A stretch of DNA of 64,000 nt from Kluyvera georgiana ATCC 51603 (lineage in GTDB: Bacteria > Pseudomonadota > Gammaproteobacteria > Enterobacterales > Enterobacteriaceae). Position numbers and translations under genes: made by a program. The notes beneath the pieces were generated by a model that had not been told where the DNA came from, ran no database searches, and worked only from the letters and a program-made list of their open reading frames with translations. Every line of letters begins with the position of its first letter. The stretch's first letter is position 1. This document shows positions 1-9,580 of this stretch, piece by piece. The stretch is from assembly GCF_001654985.1 (NCBI RefSeq), contig NZ_LXEU01000043.1, positions 39,955 through 103,954 on the forward strand, read 5' to 3'.

Positions 1-1
1 C

Positions 2-1411
2 GGGGCGACATTGCCACCCACCTTTGGTGAAGACGCCGGGAAGGTGCAAACCATTGGCGCGCGCTACGCCAATAACGAACTGAGCCTGAAAGAGGCATCG
101 GAACTGGGTTGTCGCGCCTGCGCATCGCCCGGCGGTGGTTGCCAGTTCCTTGGCACTGCCGGGACTTCGCAGGTGGTGGCGGAAGCCTTGGGGCTGTCGT
201 TGCCGCACTCGGCGCTGGCGCCGTCGGGCCAGGACGTGTGGCTGGAGATCGCCCGTCAGTCGGCGCGAGCGGTGATGGCGCTGGATGAAAAGGGGATTAC
301 TGCGCGCGATATCCTGACCGATAAAGCGATTGTGAATGCGATGGTGGTGCACGCGGCCTTTGGCGGATCGACGAACCTGCTGCTGCATATTCCGGCTATC
401 GCTCATGCGGCGAAGTGCACCCTGCCGGATGTCGCGCAGTGGAGCGCCATTAACCGTAAAGTGCCACGGTTGGTGAGCGTTCTGCCTAACGGGCCGGATT
501 ATCATCCCACGGTACGCGCATTCCTTGCGGGCGGCGTGCCGGAGGTGATGCTGCACCTGCGTCGGCTCGGGTTGCTGCATGAAGATGTGATGACGGTTAC
601 CGGGCAGACGCTCGGTGAAAACCTGGACTGGTGGGCGCGCTCCGAGCGCCGGGCGAAGTTCCGTCAGTGCCTGCGTGACCAGGATGGCGTGGAGCCGGAT
701 GAGGTGATCCTGTCGCCGGAAGGCGCCAAAGCGAAAGGGATGACATCAACGGTGGCCTTCCCGGTAGGCAATATCGCGCCGGAAGGTTCGGTGATCAAAG
801 CCACGGCGATCGATCCTTCCGTTGTCGATGAAGACGGTGTGTATCGCCATACGGGCGCGGCGCGGGTATTTGTCTCGGAAGAGGCGGCGATCAAAGCCAT
901 CAAACAGGGGCACATCCAGCAGGGCGATATTATGGTGATCATCGGCGGCGGTCCGTCGGGCACCGGGATGGAAGAGACCTATCAGCTCACGTCCGCGCTG
1001 AAACATATTTCATGGGGGAAAACCGTGTCGCTGATTACGGACGCGCGTTTCTCGGGCGTTTCTACCGGCGCATGTTTAGGGCACGTTGCGCCGGAAGCGC
1101 TGGCAGGCGGGCCGATTGGCAAACTGCGCGATGGGGATATGATCGAGATAATTGTTGATCGCCTGTCGCTCAAAGGAAGCGTGAACTTTATCGGCAGCGC
1201 GGAGGGGCGTATGGGGCCGAAAGAGGGCGCAGCCGTGCTGGCGGAACGCGATCTGCATCCCGGTCTGAAGGCGCATGACTACCTACCGGACGATACGCGT
1301 CTGTGGGCGGCGTTGCAGGCGGTCAGCGGTGGCGCCTGGAAGGGCTGTATTTATGATACGGATAAAATTATCGAGGTGATTAACGCCGGTAAAAAAGCGC
1401 TGGGTCTTTAA
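2..1411 (+). CDS. yagF: D-xylonate dehydratase, 5' end outside the window
   Basis: This is the C-terminal part (about 469 codons) of an IlvD/Edd-family dehydratase. It looks like YagF/YjhG, which dehydrates D-xylonate to 2-keto-3-deoxy-D-xylonate in the cytoplasm; the family member is about 650 residues, so roughly the first third is missing. The frame is open to the window edge, so the TTG at 11 is not a real start. The cysteine-rich stretch [12 protein letters not shown], expected near the iron-sulfur/Mg active site of this family, is present, as is the C-terminal domain with [14 protein letters not shown]. The next three genes are the yagG, yagH and xynR counterparts, which supports the xylonate assignment over dihydroxy-acid dehydratase. 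A KDX aldolase (yagE) would be expected upstream. Confidence 0.85.
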   Translation, partial: GATLPPTFGEDAGKVQTIGARYANNELSLKEASELGCRACASPGGGCQFLGTAGTSQVVAEALGLSLPHSALAPSGQDVWLEIARQSARAVMALDEKGITARDILTDKAIVNAMVVHAAFGGSTNLLLHIPAIAHAAKCTLPDVAQWSAINRKVPRLVSVLPNGPDYHPTVRAFLAGGVPEVMLHLRRLGLLHEDVMTVTGQTLGENLDWWARSERRAKFRQCLRDQDGVEPDEVILSPEGAKAKGMTSTVAFPVGNIAPEGSVIKATAIDPSVVDEDGVYRHTGAARVFVSEEAAIKAIKQGHIQQGDIMVIIGGGPSGTGMEETYQLTSALKHISWGKTVSLITDARFSGVSTGACLGHVAPEALAGGPIGKLRDGDMIEIIVDRLSLKGSVNFIGSAEGRMGPKEGAAVLAERDLHPGLKAHDYLPDDTRLWAALQAVSGGAWKGCIYDTDKIIEVINAGKKALGL

Positions 1412-1741
1412 TTTATTAAAACCCATTTAAAATGCCGCTAAATAAATATATTTAGCGGCCAATAATCTATTTGTGGAAATATATTATCCTTTCCGGGAGG
1501 ATTTACTGTTGCTGCTTTCTGGCAAAGTGAATCGTTATCACAGAAGTTAAAATACATAATCAATAAAGCAAAAATGATAATTGTTGCTGCATACCATCCT
1601 TTCTTACAATCGATCTTGTAATAATTATCTAATAAGCATGCGAATAAAGGGTGTATTCCTCACAAATGCACAGGCAGGTATTTTATTTTGTAGGTCCCAG
1701 CCATTCGAAATGAATTCCTCTCATATAATCTGGAGGTAGCA
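1412..1741. other. Intergenic region, AT-rich, one hairpin
   Basis: About 330 bp without a gene. Just after the dehydratase stop, 1434-1459 is an 11-bp perfect inverted repeat (GCCGCTAAATA, loop AATA, TATTTAGCGGC) with no following T-run. It could be a processing or weak termination hairpin. The rest is AT-rich and presumably holds the transporter promoter, which I could not place with confidence. Confidence 0.4.
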
Positions 1742-3121
1742 ATGAAGTTAACCATGAAAGATAAAATCGGCTACGGGCTGGGTGATACCGCCTGCGGTTT
1801 TGTCTGGCAGGCCACCATGTTTTTACTGGCGTACTTCTATACGGATGTCTTTGGCCTGTCAGCGGGTGTAATGGGCACGCTGTTTCTGGTTTCACGCGTG
1901 CTCGATGCGGTAACCGATCCGCTGATGGGGCTGGTGGTAGACCGCACCCGTACCCGCTACGGCCAGTTCCGGCCGTATCTGCTGTGGGGGGCGATTCCAT
2001 TTGGCATTGTCTGCGTATTAACGTTCTATACGCCGGACTTCTCGGCTAACGGCAAAATTATCTATGCCTCGATTACCTATATTTTACTGACCCTGGTTTA
2101 TACCTTCGTCAACGTTCCATATTGTGCCATGCCTGGCGTGATTACCGCTGATCCGAAAGAGCGCCATGCGTTACAGTCGTGGCGCTTTTTCCTGGCGGCC
2201 GCCGGTTCATTAGCGATTAGCGGTATTGCGCTGCCGCTGGTTAATATTATTGGTAAAGGCAATGAACAGCTCGGTTATTTCGGCGCAATGTGTGTGTTGG
2301 GCGTTTGTGGCGTGGTATTGCTGTTTGTCTGTTTCTTCACGACTAAAGAACGTTATACCTTTGATGTGCAACCGGGGGCTTCTGTTAAGCAAGACCTGAA
2401 GCTATTAATGGGCAACAGCCAGTGGCGTATCATGTGCGCCTTTAAAATGATGGCGACGGGTTCCAACGTGGTACGCGGCGGCGCGACGCTCTATTTCGTG
2501 AAATACGTGATGGATCATCCTGAGCTGGCCACGCAGTTCCTGCTCTACGGCAGCCTGGCGACTATGTTTGGCTCGCTCTGCTCGTCTCGCCTGCTCGGGC
2601 GCTTCGATCGCGTCACCTCGTTTAAATGGATTATCGGTATTTATTCACTGATTAGCCTGAGTATTTTCTTTGTGCCGTCGGACAATATCGCGTTGATTTT
2701 CGCGCTGAATATTCTGTTCCTGTTTGTCTTTAACACAACGACGCCGCTGCAATGGCTGATGGCGTCCGATGTGGTGGATTACGAAGAGAGCCGCAGTGGG
2801 CGTCGCCTTGATGGCCTGGTCTTCTCGACGTATCTGTTCAGCCTGAAAATTGGCCTGGCGATCGGCGGCGCGTTGGTGGGCTGGATCCTCGCGTTCTCCA
2901 GCTATTCCGCCGGTAACGCCGTGCAGCCGGATAACGTGTTGACCACTATTAAAATTCTCTTCTGTATCGTTCCCGTCGTGCTCTACGTCGGCATGTTTAC
3001 GCTGCTGTCGTTCTACAAGCTGAGCAGCAAACGGGTAGAAGAGATCAGCCAGCAGCTGCAACGTCAGCGTACCGCACCGCCTGAAACGCAACCTGCCGAT
3101 GCCGCTGCGGCGGTGAACTAA
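1742..3121 (+). CDS. yagG: GPH-family xyloside/pentoside cation symporter
   Basis: A 459-residue polytopic inner-membrane protein of the glycoside-pentoside-hexuronide:cation symporter family, very close in length and sequence style to E. coli YagG. The N-terminus MKDKIGYGLGDTACGFVWQ is the family signature, followed by DAVTDPLMGLVVDRTRTRYG in the first cytoplasmic loop; about 12 membrane segments are visible. The start ATG is preceded by GGAGG at 1732-1736. It ends 10 bp before the xylosidase gene, so the two are surely co-transcribed. The inferred role is import of xylosides or short xylo-oligosaccharides for that enzyme. The substrate is inferred from context, not proven by sequence. Confidence 0.85.
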   Translation: MKLTMKDKIGYGLGDTACGFVWQATMFLLAYFYTDVFGLSAGVMGTLFLVSRVLDAVTDPLMGLVVDRTRTRYGQFRPYLLWGAIPFGIVCVLTFYTPDFSANGKIIYASITYILLTLVYTFVNVPYCAMPGVITADPKERHALQSWRFFLAAAGSLAISGIALPLVNIIGKGNEQLGYFGAMCVLGVCGVVLLFVCFFTTKERYTFDVQPGASVKQDLKLLMGNSQWRIMCAFKMMATGSNVVRGGATLYFVKYVMDHPELATQFLLYGSLATMFGSLCSSRLLGRFDRVTSFKWIIGIYSLISLSIFFVPSDNIALIFALNILFLFVFNTTTPLQWLMASDVVDYEESRSGRRLDGLVFSTYLFSLKIGLAIGGALVGWILAFSSYSAGNAVQPDNVLTTIKILFCIVPVVLYVGMFTLLSFYKLSSKRVEEISQQLQRQRTAPPETQPADAAAAVN

Positions 3122-3131
3122 GGAGAGCATT

Positions 3132-4748
3132 ATGTACCAGATTGAAAACCCCATTTTGACCGGTTTCAACCCGGACCCATCGCTGTGTCGTGTAGGGGAA
3201 GACTATTACATCGCAACCTCGACCTTTGAGTGGTTCCCTGGTGTGCGTATTTACCACTCCCGCGATCTGAAAAACTGGTCGCTGGTCAGTACGCCGCTCA
3301 ACACCGTGGCGCTGCTGGATATGAAAGGCGACCCGGATTCCGGCGGCATCTGGGCACCTTGTTTGAGTTACGCCGATGGAAAATTCTGGCTGCTTTATAC
3401 TGATGTAAAAATCGTGGATTCGCCGTGGAAAAATGGCCGTAATTTCCTGGTCACCGCGCCGTCTATAGAGGGGCCGTGGAGCGACCCGATCCCGATGGGC
3501 AACGGCGGATTTGACCCTTCGCTGTTCCACGATACCGACGGGCGGAAATACTATATCTATCGCCCGTGGGGGCCGCGTCACCACAGCAACCCGCATAACA
3601 CCATTGTGATGCAGGAATTTTTCGCCAACACGCAGAAGCTATCGCCAGAACGGACCACGCTCTTTACCGGCACGCCGTTGGGTTACACCGAAGGGGCGCA
3701 TATTTATCGCCGCGAGGGTTACTACTATCTGCTGGTGGCGGAAGGTGGAACCAGCTATGAGCATGCGGTGGTGGTGCTGCGCGCTAAAACGCTGGCCGGG
3801 CCGTATGAGCTGCATCCGGACGTCAGCATGATGACCAGCTGGCATTTGCCGGAGAATCCGCTGCAAAAAAGCGGCCACGGCTCGCTGCTCGAAACCCATA
3901 CCGGTGAATGGTATATGGCGTATCTGACCAGTCGTCCGCTGCATCTGCCGGGTATCCCGCGATTAGCAGCCGGTGGACGCGGATACTGCCCACTCGGGCG
4001 CGAGACGGGCATTACCCGCATTGAATGGCGCGATGGCTGGCCTTACGTAGAAGGCGGCAAACACGCGGCGCTCACGGTACCGGGGCCACGGATGACGGAG
4101 CAGGTGGCTTTAGGCTCGGGGGCATGGCGCACCGATTTCGACAGCGACAGGCTCGACCCGGAGCTGCAAACGCTGCGTATTCCGTTTGATGAAACGCTCG
4201 GTTCGCTCACCGCACGGCCGGGTTTTTTGCGCCTGTACGGCAATGATTCTCTGAACTCCACTTTTACCCAATCTACCGTGGCTCGCCGCTGGCAGCATTT
4301 CCGTTTCCGCGCGGAAACGCAGATGGCCTTTTCACCACGTCATTTCCAGCAGAGCGCCGGGCTAACCTGTTATTACAACAGTAAAAACTGGACGTACTGT
4401 TTTATGGACCGGGAAGAAGATCGCGGGCGGACGCTCAAGATTATTCAGCTCGATCACAACGTGGCGCACTGGCATCTTTATGACAACCCGATTCCGGTAC
4501 CGGATGAGGTGGAAAACGTCTGGCTGCGGGTGGAGGTGGATGCACTGACGTATTGCTATCGCTATTCATTCGATGGTGAGAACTGGCAGACCATCCCGCT
4601 GACGTTCGAAGCGTGGAAACTCTCCGATGACTACATCGGTGGCAGAGGTTTCTTTACCGGCGCGTTTGTGGGGCTGCACTGCGAGGATATCAGCGGCGAT
4701 GGCTGCTACGCTGATTTTGCCTCGTTCTCTTATCAGCCAGAAAGTTAA
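3132..4748 (+). CDS. yagH: Glycoside hydrolase family 43 beta-xylosidase
   Basis: A 538-residue cytoplasmic GH43 enzyme (E. coli YagH is about 536). The start NPILTGFNPDPSLCRVGEDY carries the conserved first catalytic-site aspartate of GH43, and PSIEGPWSDPIPM and TPLGYTEGAHIYRREGYYYL contain the later conserved acidic positions, including the probable general acid Glu in TEGAHIY. The C-terminal half (about residue 320 on) resembles the beta-sandwich found in GH43 xylosidases. No signal peptide is seen, fitting hydrolysis after uptake by the adjacent symporter. The start has AAGGAG 8 bp upstream. Products would be xylose or related sugars. An alpha-L-arabinofuranosidase side activity, common in GH43, cannot be excluded. 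Confidence 0.88.
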   Translation: MYQIENPILTGFNPDPSLCRVGEDYYIATSTFEWFPGVRIYHSRDLKNWSLVSTPLNTVALLDMKGDPDSGGIWAPCLSYADGKFWLLYTDVKIVDSPWKNGRNFLVTAPSIEGPWSDPIPMGNGGFDPSLFHDTDGRKYYIYRPWGPRHHSNPHNTIVMQEFFANTQKLSPERTTLFTGTPLGYTEGAHIYRREGYYYLLVAEGGTSYEHAVVVLRAKTLAGPYELHPDVSMMTSWHLPENPLQKSGHGSLLETHTGEWYMAYLTSRPLHLPGIPRLAAGGRGYCPLGRETGITRIEWRDGWPYVEGGKHAALTVPGPRMTEQVALGSGAWRTDFDSDRLDPELQTLRIPFDETLGSLTARPGFLRLYGNDSLNSTFTQSTVARRWQHFRFRAETQMAFSPRHFQQSAGLTCYYNSKNWTYCFMDREEDRGRTLKIIQLDHNVAHWHLYDNPIPVPDEVENVWLRVEVDALTYCYRYSFDGENWQTIPLTFEAWKLSDDYIGGRGFFTGAFVGLHCEDISGDGCYADFASFSYQPES

Positions 4749-4755
4749 CTGTCGG

Positions 4756-4781
4756 CTGGGCTAGCGCTCGCGGTAGCCCAG
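4756..4781. terminator. Hairpin between converging yagH and xynR
   Basis: Perfect 8-bp stem CTGGGCTA/TAGCCCAG with a 10-base loop, followed on the plus strand by CGTTTTC. The stop codon of the minus-strand regulator gene lies inside the stem. It probably terminates yagFGH and may act in both directions. Confidence 0.5.
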
Positions 4782-5522
4782 CGTTTTCGATAACCCAAGC
4801 CCGGCGTCGATCAGCATCTGGCGATAGGTTTCCAGACTGTCGTCGTTGACGCGTGATGTCAGTGTTGAGAGGCTTAGCGCCGCGATGACTCGCGACTCAT
4901 GGTTCCAGACTGGTACCGCGATGCAGCGCACGCCCGGCTCGTTTTCTTCGTTATCCATGGCGTAGCCGTTGCTGCGGGTTTCTTGCAAAGCGGCAAGCAG
5001 CGAGGCGCGACTGGTAAGCGTGGACGACGTAAAACCCTGATACACATATCCCTCCAGTACGGCGGCACACTCTTCCTCGCTAAGCCAGGCCAGCAGTACC
5101 TTACCGATAGCCGTGGCGTGCACGGGCAATCGACGGCCAATGCGTGAATAGGCGATAGCCGCCTGCTTACCTTCGATTTTCTCGATGTAGACGCCTTCGT
5201 TACCGTCCAGAATACCCAGATGGGTGGTTTGTCCGGTTTCCTGAGACAGGGTGGTGAGCCAGCTTTTCGCTTTCTGGCGGATATCCATGGTGCCGACCAC
5301 AAAGTGCCCACGCTCAACCAGTTTCATTCCCAGGCGGTATTTGCCGTTTTCCGGATTCTGATCGATGTAGCCATGAAGCTGAAGGGTTTTAAGAAGCGAG
5401 TGGAGGGTGCTTTTGCTCAATCCCATCTGTTTGCTGATTTCGGTAATTTTGAGTTCTGTTGCCTGCTCGTTAAACAGGTCGAGGATCTGCAAAGCGCGTT
5501 CAACAGACTGAATTATTGGCAT
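4761..5522 (-). CDS. xynR: IclR-family regulator of xylonate catabolism
   Basis: A 253-residue IclR-type repressor, closely similar to E. coli YagI/XynR, which I recall responds to D-xylonate. The N-terminal winged helix-turn-helix runs from about residue 5 to 65 (SVERALQILDLFNE, then MGLSKSTLHSLLKTLQLHGY). The C-terminal effector-binding domain includes TTHLGILDGNEGVYIEKIEG and RRLPVHATAIGKVLLAWL, the usual IclR core. It converges on the xylosidase gene and is the last member of the cluster. The likely targets are its own promoter and that of the dehydratase/transporter genes. In E. coli K-12 the same gene set is carried in prophage CP4-6, but nothing phage-like is seen here. Confidence 0.88.
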   Translation of the reverse strand: MPIIQSVERALQILDLFNEQATELKITEISKQMGLSKSTLHSLLKTLQLHGYIDQNPENGKYRLGMKLVERGHFVVGTMDIRQKAKSWLTTLSQETGQTTHLGILDGNEGVYIEKIEGKQAAIAYSRIGRRLPVHATAIGKVLLAWLSEEECAAVLEGYVYQGFTSSTLTSRASLLAALQETRSNGYAMDNEENEPGVRCIAVPVWNHESRVIAALSLSTLTSRVNDDSLETYRQMLIDAGLGLSKTLGYRER

Positions 5523-5692
5523 AATTTCCCACCGTCTACGAAGAATTCTCCTTGCGTGAACGTACTATTTTCGTCGGGGAAAAGCAATGCCGGATAAACA
5601 CAGCGTCACGCAAAGTGGCGACGCGCGGCTCTGGTGGTGTCATGTTCCCGTGACCGATTCGTTTTTATATATGCGTTAAATAGATAAAATAT

Positions 5693-5720
5693 AAAAAAAT
5701 CCACGCAATTGCGTGGATTT
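5693..5720 (-). terminator. Intrinsic terminator downstream of ychF
   Basis: Read on the minus strand, the perfect stem ATCCACGC, loop AATT, GCGTGGAT is followed by a run of seven T and an AT-rich tail. It lies about 60 bp after the ychF stop, so it should end the pth-ychF transcript. Confidence 0.8.
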
Positions 5721-5778
5721 AAAGTTTATTTTCTGCTCTCCGGGACGGTAAGAGACCGCCAGAAATAGCAGATTATAT

Positions 5779-6873
5779 TTACACGTTGAACAAGAAGTTC
5801 ATCACATCGCCATCTTTAACGATGTAATCTTTCCCTTCTGCACGCATCTTGCCGGCTTCTTTCGCGCCCTGCTCACCTTTATAGGTGATGAAGTCTTCAA
5901 ACGCGATGGTTTGCGCGCGGATAAAGCCTTTTTCGAAGTCGGTGTGGATTTTACCCGCAGCCTGCGGTGCAGTTGCGCCAACAGGGATGGTCCATGCGCG
6001 GACTTCTTTCACGCCAGCGGTGAAGTAGGTTTGCAGGTTCAGCAGTTCATAACCGGCGCGGATCACGCGGTTCAGACCCGGCTCTTCGAGACCCATTTCA
6101 GCCATGAATTCTTCACGGTCAGCATCGTCGAGTTCTGCAATGTCGGCTTCAACGGCGGCGCAAACGGCGACCACAACAGAACCTTCAGCCGCGGCGATTT
6201 CGCGCACTTTATCGAGGTATGGATTGTTTTCAAAACCGTCTTCGTTGACGTTGGCGATATACATGGTTGGCTTCAGAGTCAGGAAGCTCAGGTATTTGAT
6301 GGCCGCTTTATCTTCGTCTGTCAGCGTTTTCAGCGCGCGCAGCATGCCCGCGTTTTCCAGCTGTGGCAGGCATTTTTCCAGCGCGGCCAGCTCGGCTTTG
6401 GCGTCTTTGTCGCCGCCTTTCGCTTTCTTCTGCACGCGGTGAATCGCGCGTTCACAGGTGTCGAGGTCGGACAGCGCCAGTTCGGTGTTGATGACGTCGA
6501 TGTCGTCAGCCGGATCCACTTTGTTGTTCACGTGGATGATGTTGTCGTTTTCAAAGCAGCGAACAACGTGGCCAATCGCTTCGGTTTCGCGGATGTTGGT
6601 CAGGAACTGGTTACCCAGACCTTCACCTTTGGAAGCGCCTTTTACCAGGCCCGCGATATCAACGAATTCCATGGTGGTTGGCAGGATGCGCTGCGGTTTA
6701 ACGATTTCCGCCAGCTGGTCCAGACGCGGATCGGGCATCGGAACAACGCCTGTGTTCGGCTCGATAGTACAGAACGGGAAGTTCGCCGCTTCAATACCCG
6801 CTTTGGTGAGCGCGTTGAACAGGGTGGATTTGCCTACGTTTGGCAAACCAACGATACCGCATTTGAATCCCAT
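5779..6873 (-). CDS. ychF: Redox-responsive ribosome-associated ATPase YchF
   Basis: A 364-residue Obg-family P-loop protein, nearly identical in pattern to E. coli YchF/EngD. The P-loop [14 protein letters not shown] is at residues 8-21, and [20 protein letters not shown] carries the switch region. The usual G4 NKxD is replaced by a sequence like NVNE ([10 protein letters not shown]), consistent with ATP rather than GTP preference in this family. A TGS domain forms the C-terminus ([14 protein letters not shown] to MNFLFNV). It is a cytoplasmic protein linked to ribosome binding and oxidative stress control. It follows pth on the same strand after about 115 bp, the arrangement found in E. coli. 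Confidence 0.97.
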   Translation of the reverse strand: MGFKCGIVGLPNVGKSTLFNALTKAGIEAANFPFCTIEPNTGVVPMPDPRLDQLAEIVKPQRILPTTMEFVDIAGLVKGASKGEGLGNQFLTNIRETEAIGHVVRCFENDNIIHVNNKVDPADDIDVINTELALSDLDTCERAIHRVQKKAKGGDKDAKAELAALEKCLPQLENAGMLRALKTLTDEDKAAIKYLSFLTLKPTMYIANVNEDGFENNPYLDKVREIAAAEGSVVVAVCAAVEADIAELDDADREEFMAEMGLEEPGLNRVIRAGYELLNLQTYFTAGVKEVRAWTIPVGATAPQAAGKIHTDFEKGFIRAQTIAFEDFITYKGEQGAKEAGKMRAEGKDYIVKDGDVMNFLFNV

Positions 6874-6901
6874 GTTTAAATCACCTTAATCTTTTGATAT
6901 T

Positions 6902-6925
6902 CAATCTGTTATAGAGAACAGATTG
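6902..6925. repeat. Inverted repeat in the pth-ychF spacer
   Basis: CAATCTGTT, six-base loop, AACAGATTG: a perfect 9-bp hairpin about 30 bp upstream of the ychF start. There is no T-run, so it is not a typical terminator. It might be an mRNA processing or stability element in the ychF leader. Confidence 0.35.
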
Positions 6926-6988
6926 TAGAAAAGTAAATAACTCAGACCATTATACACGTCATGCGAGAAAAATACCGCAGTCGTCGGT

Positions 6989-7573
6989 CTATTGCGCCTT
7001 AAAAGCGTGTAATCGGTTGGTTGCTTTAGTCAATCCATCTTTTAGCCAGATCTCTGTACAGCGCGCCGCTTCGTCTACCGCATCGTCGATCAACTTCTGC
7101 TCCGCTGCCTGAGGTTTTCCCAGCACAAAACCCACAACTTTGTTTTTATCGCCCGGATGGCCAATTCCAATGCGTAAGCGATGAAAATTAGGGTTATTGC
7201 CCAGTTTGCTGATGATGTCCTTCAGACCGTTATGGCCGCCGTGTCCGCCGCCGAGTTTGAACTTCGCCACGCCTGGAGGGAGATCCAACTCGTCGTGAGC
7301 CACCAGAATTTCATCCGGATTAATACGATAGAAGGTTGCCAGCGCCGCCACGGCTTTACCGCTGAGGTTCATAAAGGTGGTTGGCACCAACAGGCGTACA
7401 TCTTCCCCGGCCAGATTAATGCGGGAGGTGTAGCCAAAAAACTTACTTTCTTCACGCAGCGGGGCGCGAAAGCGCTCTGCCAGTAAATCGACGTACCATG
7501 CGCCCGCGTTATGACGCGTTCCCGCGTACTCTGCGCCGGGATTCGCCAGGCCGACAATCAGTTTAATCGTCAC
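6989..7573 (-). CDS. pth: Peptidyl-tRNA hydrolase
   Basis: A 194-residue enzyme that releases tRNA from prematurely dropped peptidyl-tRNA. The N-terminal [14 protein letters not shown] and TRHNAGAW motifs carry the conserved Asn and the catalytic His (residue 21 with Met as 1). The signatures [20 protein letters not shown] and [13 protein letters not shown] follow in the expected order, with full family length. The start MTIKLIVG matches E. coli. It is transcribed toward ychF and divergently from ychH, as in E. coli. Confidence 0.97.
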   Translation of the reverse strand: MTIKLIVGLANPGAEYAGTRHNAGAWYVDLLAERFRAPLREESKFFGYTSRINLAGEDVRLLVPTTFMNLSGKAVAALATFYRINPDEILVAHDELDLPPGVAKFKLGGGHGGHNGLKDIISKLGNNPNFHRLRIGIGHPGDKNKVVGFVLGKPQAAEQKLIDDAVDEAARCTEIWLKDGLTKATNRLHAFKAQ

Positions 7574-7749
7574 GTTTTTGTTCCTGAGTGGGCAATCTTT
7601 CCGGCGGCTAGTTTACGTTGTGACGACGCGCTTGACAAAAATTAGCGCTGAAAGGGCTGAAAACTGAATAGTTGATGTGCGGAATAATATTGTTTGAAAA
7701 GTATTTCAGTCACTTAAATGTAAAGTTATGTTGATGATATGTTCACGTT

Positions 7750-7765
7750 TGTGATCGGGCACGCA
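7750..7765 (+). promoter_or_regulatory. Possible CRP site and sigma-70 -10 of ychH
   Basis: TGTGA, six bases, ACGCA is a half-good CRP site: a perfect left half and 3 of 5 in the right half. A TATACT hexamer at 7787-7792 would place the start near 7799 and the CRP centre near -41.5, the class II position. I recall ychH being CRP-activated in E. coli. The right half is weak, so this is tentative. Confidence 0.4.
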
Positions 7766-7851
7766 CTTATCCACAGCGCTGTTGTCTATACTTTACACAC
7801 AAGGAATAGGGATATATCCCTAAACCCAAAGCAATCTACGGAGGTGACACT

Positions 7852-8136
7852 ATGAAACGCAAAAACGCTTCGTTACTCGGTAATGTGCTCATGGGGTTAG
7901 GTTTGGTCGTTATGATCGGCGGTGTAGGTTACTCCATTTTAAACCAATTGCCGCAGCTTAACCTGCCTCAGTTTTTTGCGCATGGGGCGATTTTAAGCAT
8001 CTTCGTTGGCGCGATTCTTTGGCTGACCGGTGCACGTATCGGCGGGCATGAGCAGGTGAGTGATAAGTACTGGTGGGTTCGTCATTACGATAAACGCTGC
8101 CGCCGCGGTGGTGGAACATCGCACCGTCATAGCTAA
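7852..8136 (+). CDS. ychH: Stress-induced inner-membrane protein YchH
   Basis: A 94-residue protein matching E. coli YchH (about 92 residues). Two hydrophobic helices are clear, at about residues 10-30 (VLMGLGLVVMIGGVGYSIL) and 42-60 (HGAILSIFVGAILWLTGA). A basic hydrophilic tail rich in Arg and His follows. The RBS CGGAGG lies 8 bp upstream of the ATG. The family is linked to stress resistance and biofilm formation, but its molecular activity is unknown. It is divergent from pth and convergent with the aspartokinase gene. Confidence 0.93.
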   Translation: MKRKNASLLGNVLMGLGLVVMIGGVGYSILNQLPQLNLPQFFAHGAILSIFVGAILWLTGARIGGHEQVSDKYWWVRHYDKRCRRGGGTSHRHS

Positions 8137-8173
8137 ATAAATGGCGCCATGAGGGCGCCTGCAAACAGATAAC

Positions 8174-8206
8174 AAAGTCCCGGTCGTCAGGCCGGGACTT
8201 TTTGCT
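8174..8206 (+). terminator. Terminator between converging ychH and aspartokinase gene
   Basis: The stem AAAGTCCCGG / CCGGGACTTT with an 8-base loop is followed by TTTGCTTTT on the plus strand. A-rich sequence on the other side could let it work for the opposite gene as well. Confidence 0.75.
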
Positions 8207-8215
8207 TTTATAGAC

Positions 8216-9580
8216 TTATGACTCGAACAGCTGGAGATGCAGGGCCTTGATGGCGCTATCGGCCTCGTCGGCTGGCAGCAGGAAGCACAGATTATTACTG
8301 GATGCGCCGTGGCAGACCATACGTACCGCATGTTCTTCAAGCCAGGCAAAAACATCTTTAAATACGCCGGATGCCTGCGTGAGCTGATTCCCGACCAGCG
8401 TGACCAGCGCCAGCCCGGTTTCCACTTCAACACGACAGTGGGAAGAGAGCTCGGTAAATAATGACGTGGTTAGCGTATGGTCCTCACCTGAGGTGGCGTG
8501 AGTAGAGTCCAGCGCCAGCGCGATGCTGTTTTCAGAGGTTGTGACCAGGTCGGCTGCGACAGAATGGCGCGCTAACAGGGTAAACATCTGGGCTAAGAAG
8601 TGGCATGACGGCTGCGCGTCGAGGCTGTGTAAGCGCAGTAGCGTCTGCTTACGTCGCACTGCCACCGCACGATAACGCGGCGGGTTCTCCGTCGTGCTGC
8701 ACACCAGCGTGCCGCCGGCAGCGGTATTTTTACTCGAGCCGACAAATACCGGAATGTTTTTGCGCATGGCAGGCAGCAACGTTGCCGGATGAAGCACTTT
8801 CGCGCCGTAGGCCGCCATATCGCTGGCCTCGGAAAACGAGATGCGATCGATACGTTTGGCATTTGGCGCAATGCGCGGATCGGTGGTGTAGATTCCCGCT
8901 ACGTCGGTCCAGATATCAACCCGACCGGCATTCAGCGCTTCGCCGAGCAGTGAGGCCGTGTAATCGCTGCCGCCGCGACCCAGGGTTGTGGTATGGCCCT
9001 GCGCGTCACGACCAATAAACCCCTGAGTAATAATGATGGCTTGCTCCAGACGCGGACGCAGATGCGTCTCGGCCAGCGCCGCCAGCGCATCGATATCGGG
9101 GGCTGCACAACCATAGGTGTCGTCAGTGCGAATTACGCTACGGGCGTCAAACCAGCTGGCCTCTGCCTCACGTTCACGCAGCACTTCGGTGAACAGCAGG
9201 GAAGACATTAGCTCACCGTGGCTGACCAGTTCATCACTCAGCGCGGCGGATGGCGATGTGGCCGCCGTTTGCGCCAGGTGACCGATATTATCGAGGAGAT
9301 TATCAATTTCCTTGCTGATAACGGACGGCTGCTTCAGGCGGGAAATAATATTGTACTGAATAGTACGTAACGTCTCGAGTTTGTCTAATTGCTGACGACT
9401 TTCCAGACCTTCAGAAAGCTCGACCAGGAGATTCGTGACGCCTGCCGAAGCAGAGAGAACAACTAAACGAACGTTGGGATCAGCAAGAACAATGCTGGCA
9501 CTGCGGTTCATCGCGTCAAAGTCAGCGACGCTGGTGCCGCCAAATTTGGCAACGATGAAATGTGGATAAATGCGAGTCAT
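8216..9580 (-). CDS. LysC-type aspartokinase paralogue linked to dat-ddc
   Basis: A 454-residue monofunctional aspartate kinase that aligns without obvious gaps to E. coli LysC (449). The kinase domain is intact: KFGGTSVADFDAMNRSA near the N-terminus, LVSHGELMSSLL, TTLGRGGSDYTASLL and VDIWTDVAGIYTTDPR. The C-terminal ACT region aligns as LHSLDAQPSCHFLAQMF, where E. coli has LHSLNMLHSRGFLAEVF, and then ARHSVAADLVTTSENSIAL. In E. coli numbering, positions 318, 323, 338, 339 and 352 therefore differ (Met to Ala, Gly to His, Ser to Ala, Val to Ala, Thr to Ala), and Thr344, Ser345 and Glu346 are kept. It lies divergent to dat-ddc, which consume aspartate semialdehyde, so it probably feeds that branch and is a second aspartokinase beside the standard lysC. 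Reduced lysine inhibition is an inference. Confidence 0.85.
   Translation of the reverse strand: MTRIYPHFIVAKFGGTSVADFDAMNRSASIVLADPNVRLVVLSASAGVTNLLVELSEGLESRQQLDKLETLRTIQYNIISRLKQPSVISKEIDNLLDNIGHLAQTAATSPSAALSDELVSHGELMSSLLFTEVLREREAEASWFDARSVIRTDDTYGCAAPDIDALAALAETHLRPRLEQAIIITQGFIGRDAQGHTTTLGRGGSDYTASLLGEALNAGRVDIWTDVAGIYTTDPRIAPNAKRIDRISFSEASDMAAYGAKVLHPATLLPAMRKNIPVFVGSSKNTAAGGTLVCSTTENPPRYRAVAVRRKQTLLRLHSLDAQPSCHFLAQMFTLLARHSVAADLVTTSENSIALALDSTHATSGEDHTLTTSLFTELSSHCRVEVETGLALVTLVGNQLTQASGVFKDVFAWLEEHAVRMVCHGASSNNLCFLLPADEADSAIKALHLQLFES

Noticed and set aside
1724..1729. TATAAT upstream of yagG as a -10 element
   Set aside because: A start about seven bases downstream would cut into the GGAGG ribosome-binding site, and no -35 lies at the right distance.
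5911..6879. 322-codon plus-strand ORF opposite ychF
   Set aside because: It is the exact complement of a highly conserved essential-type gene in phase with its codon bias; the product has no recognisable domain.
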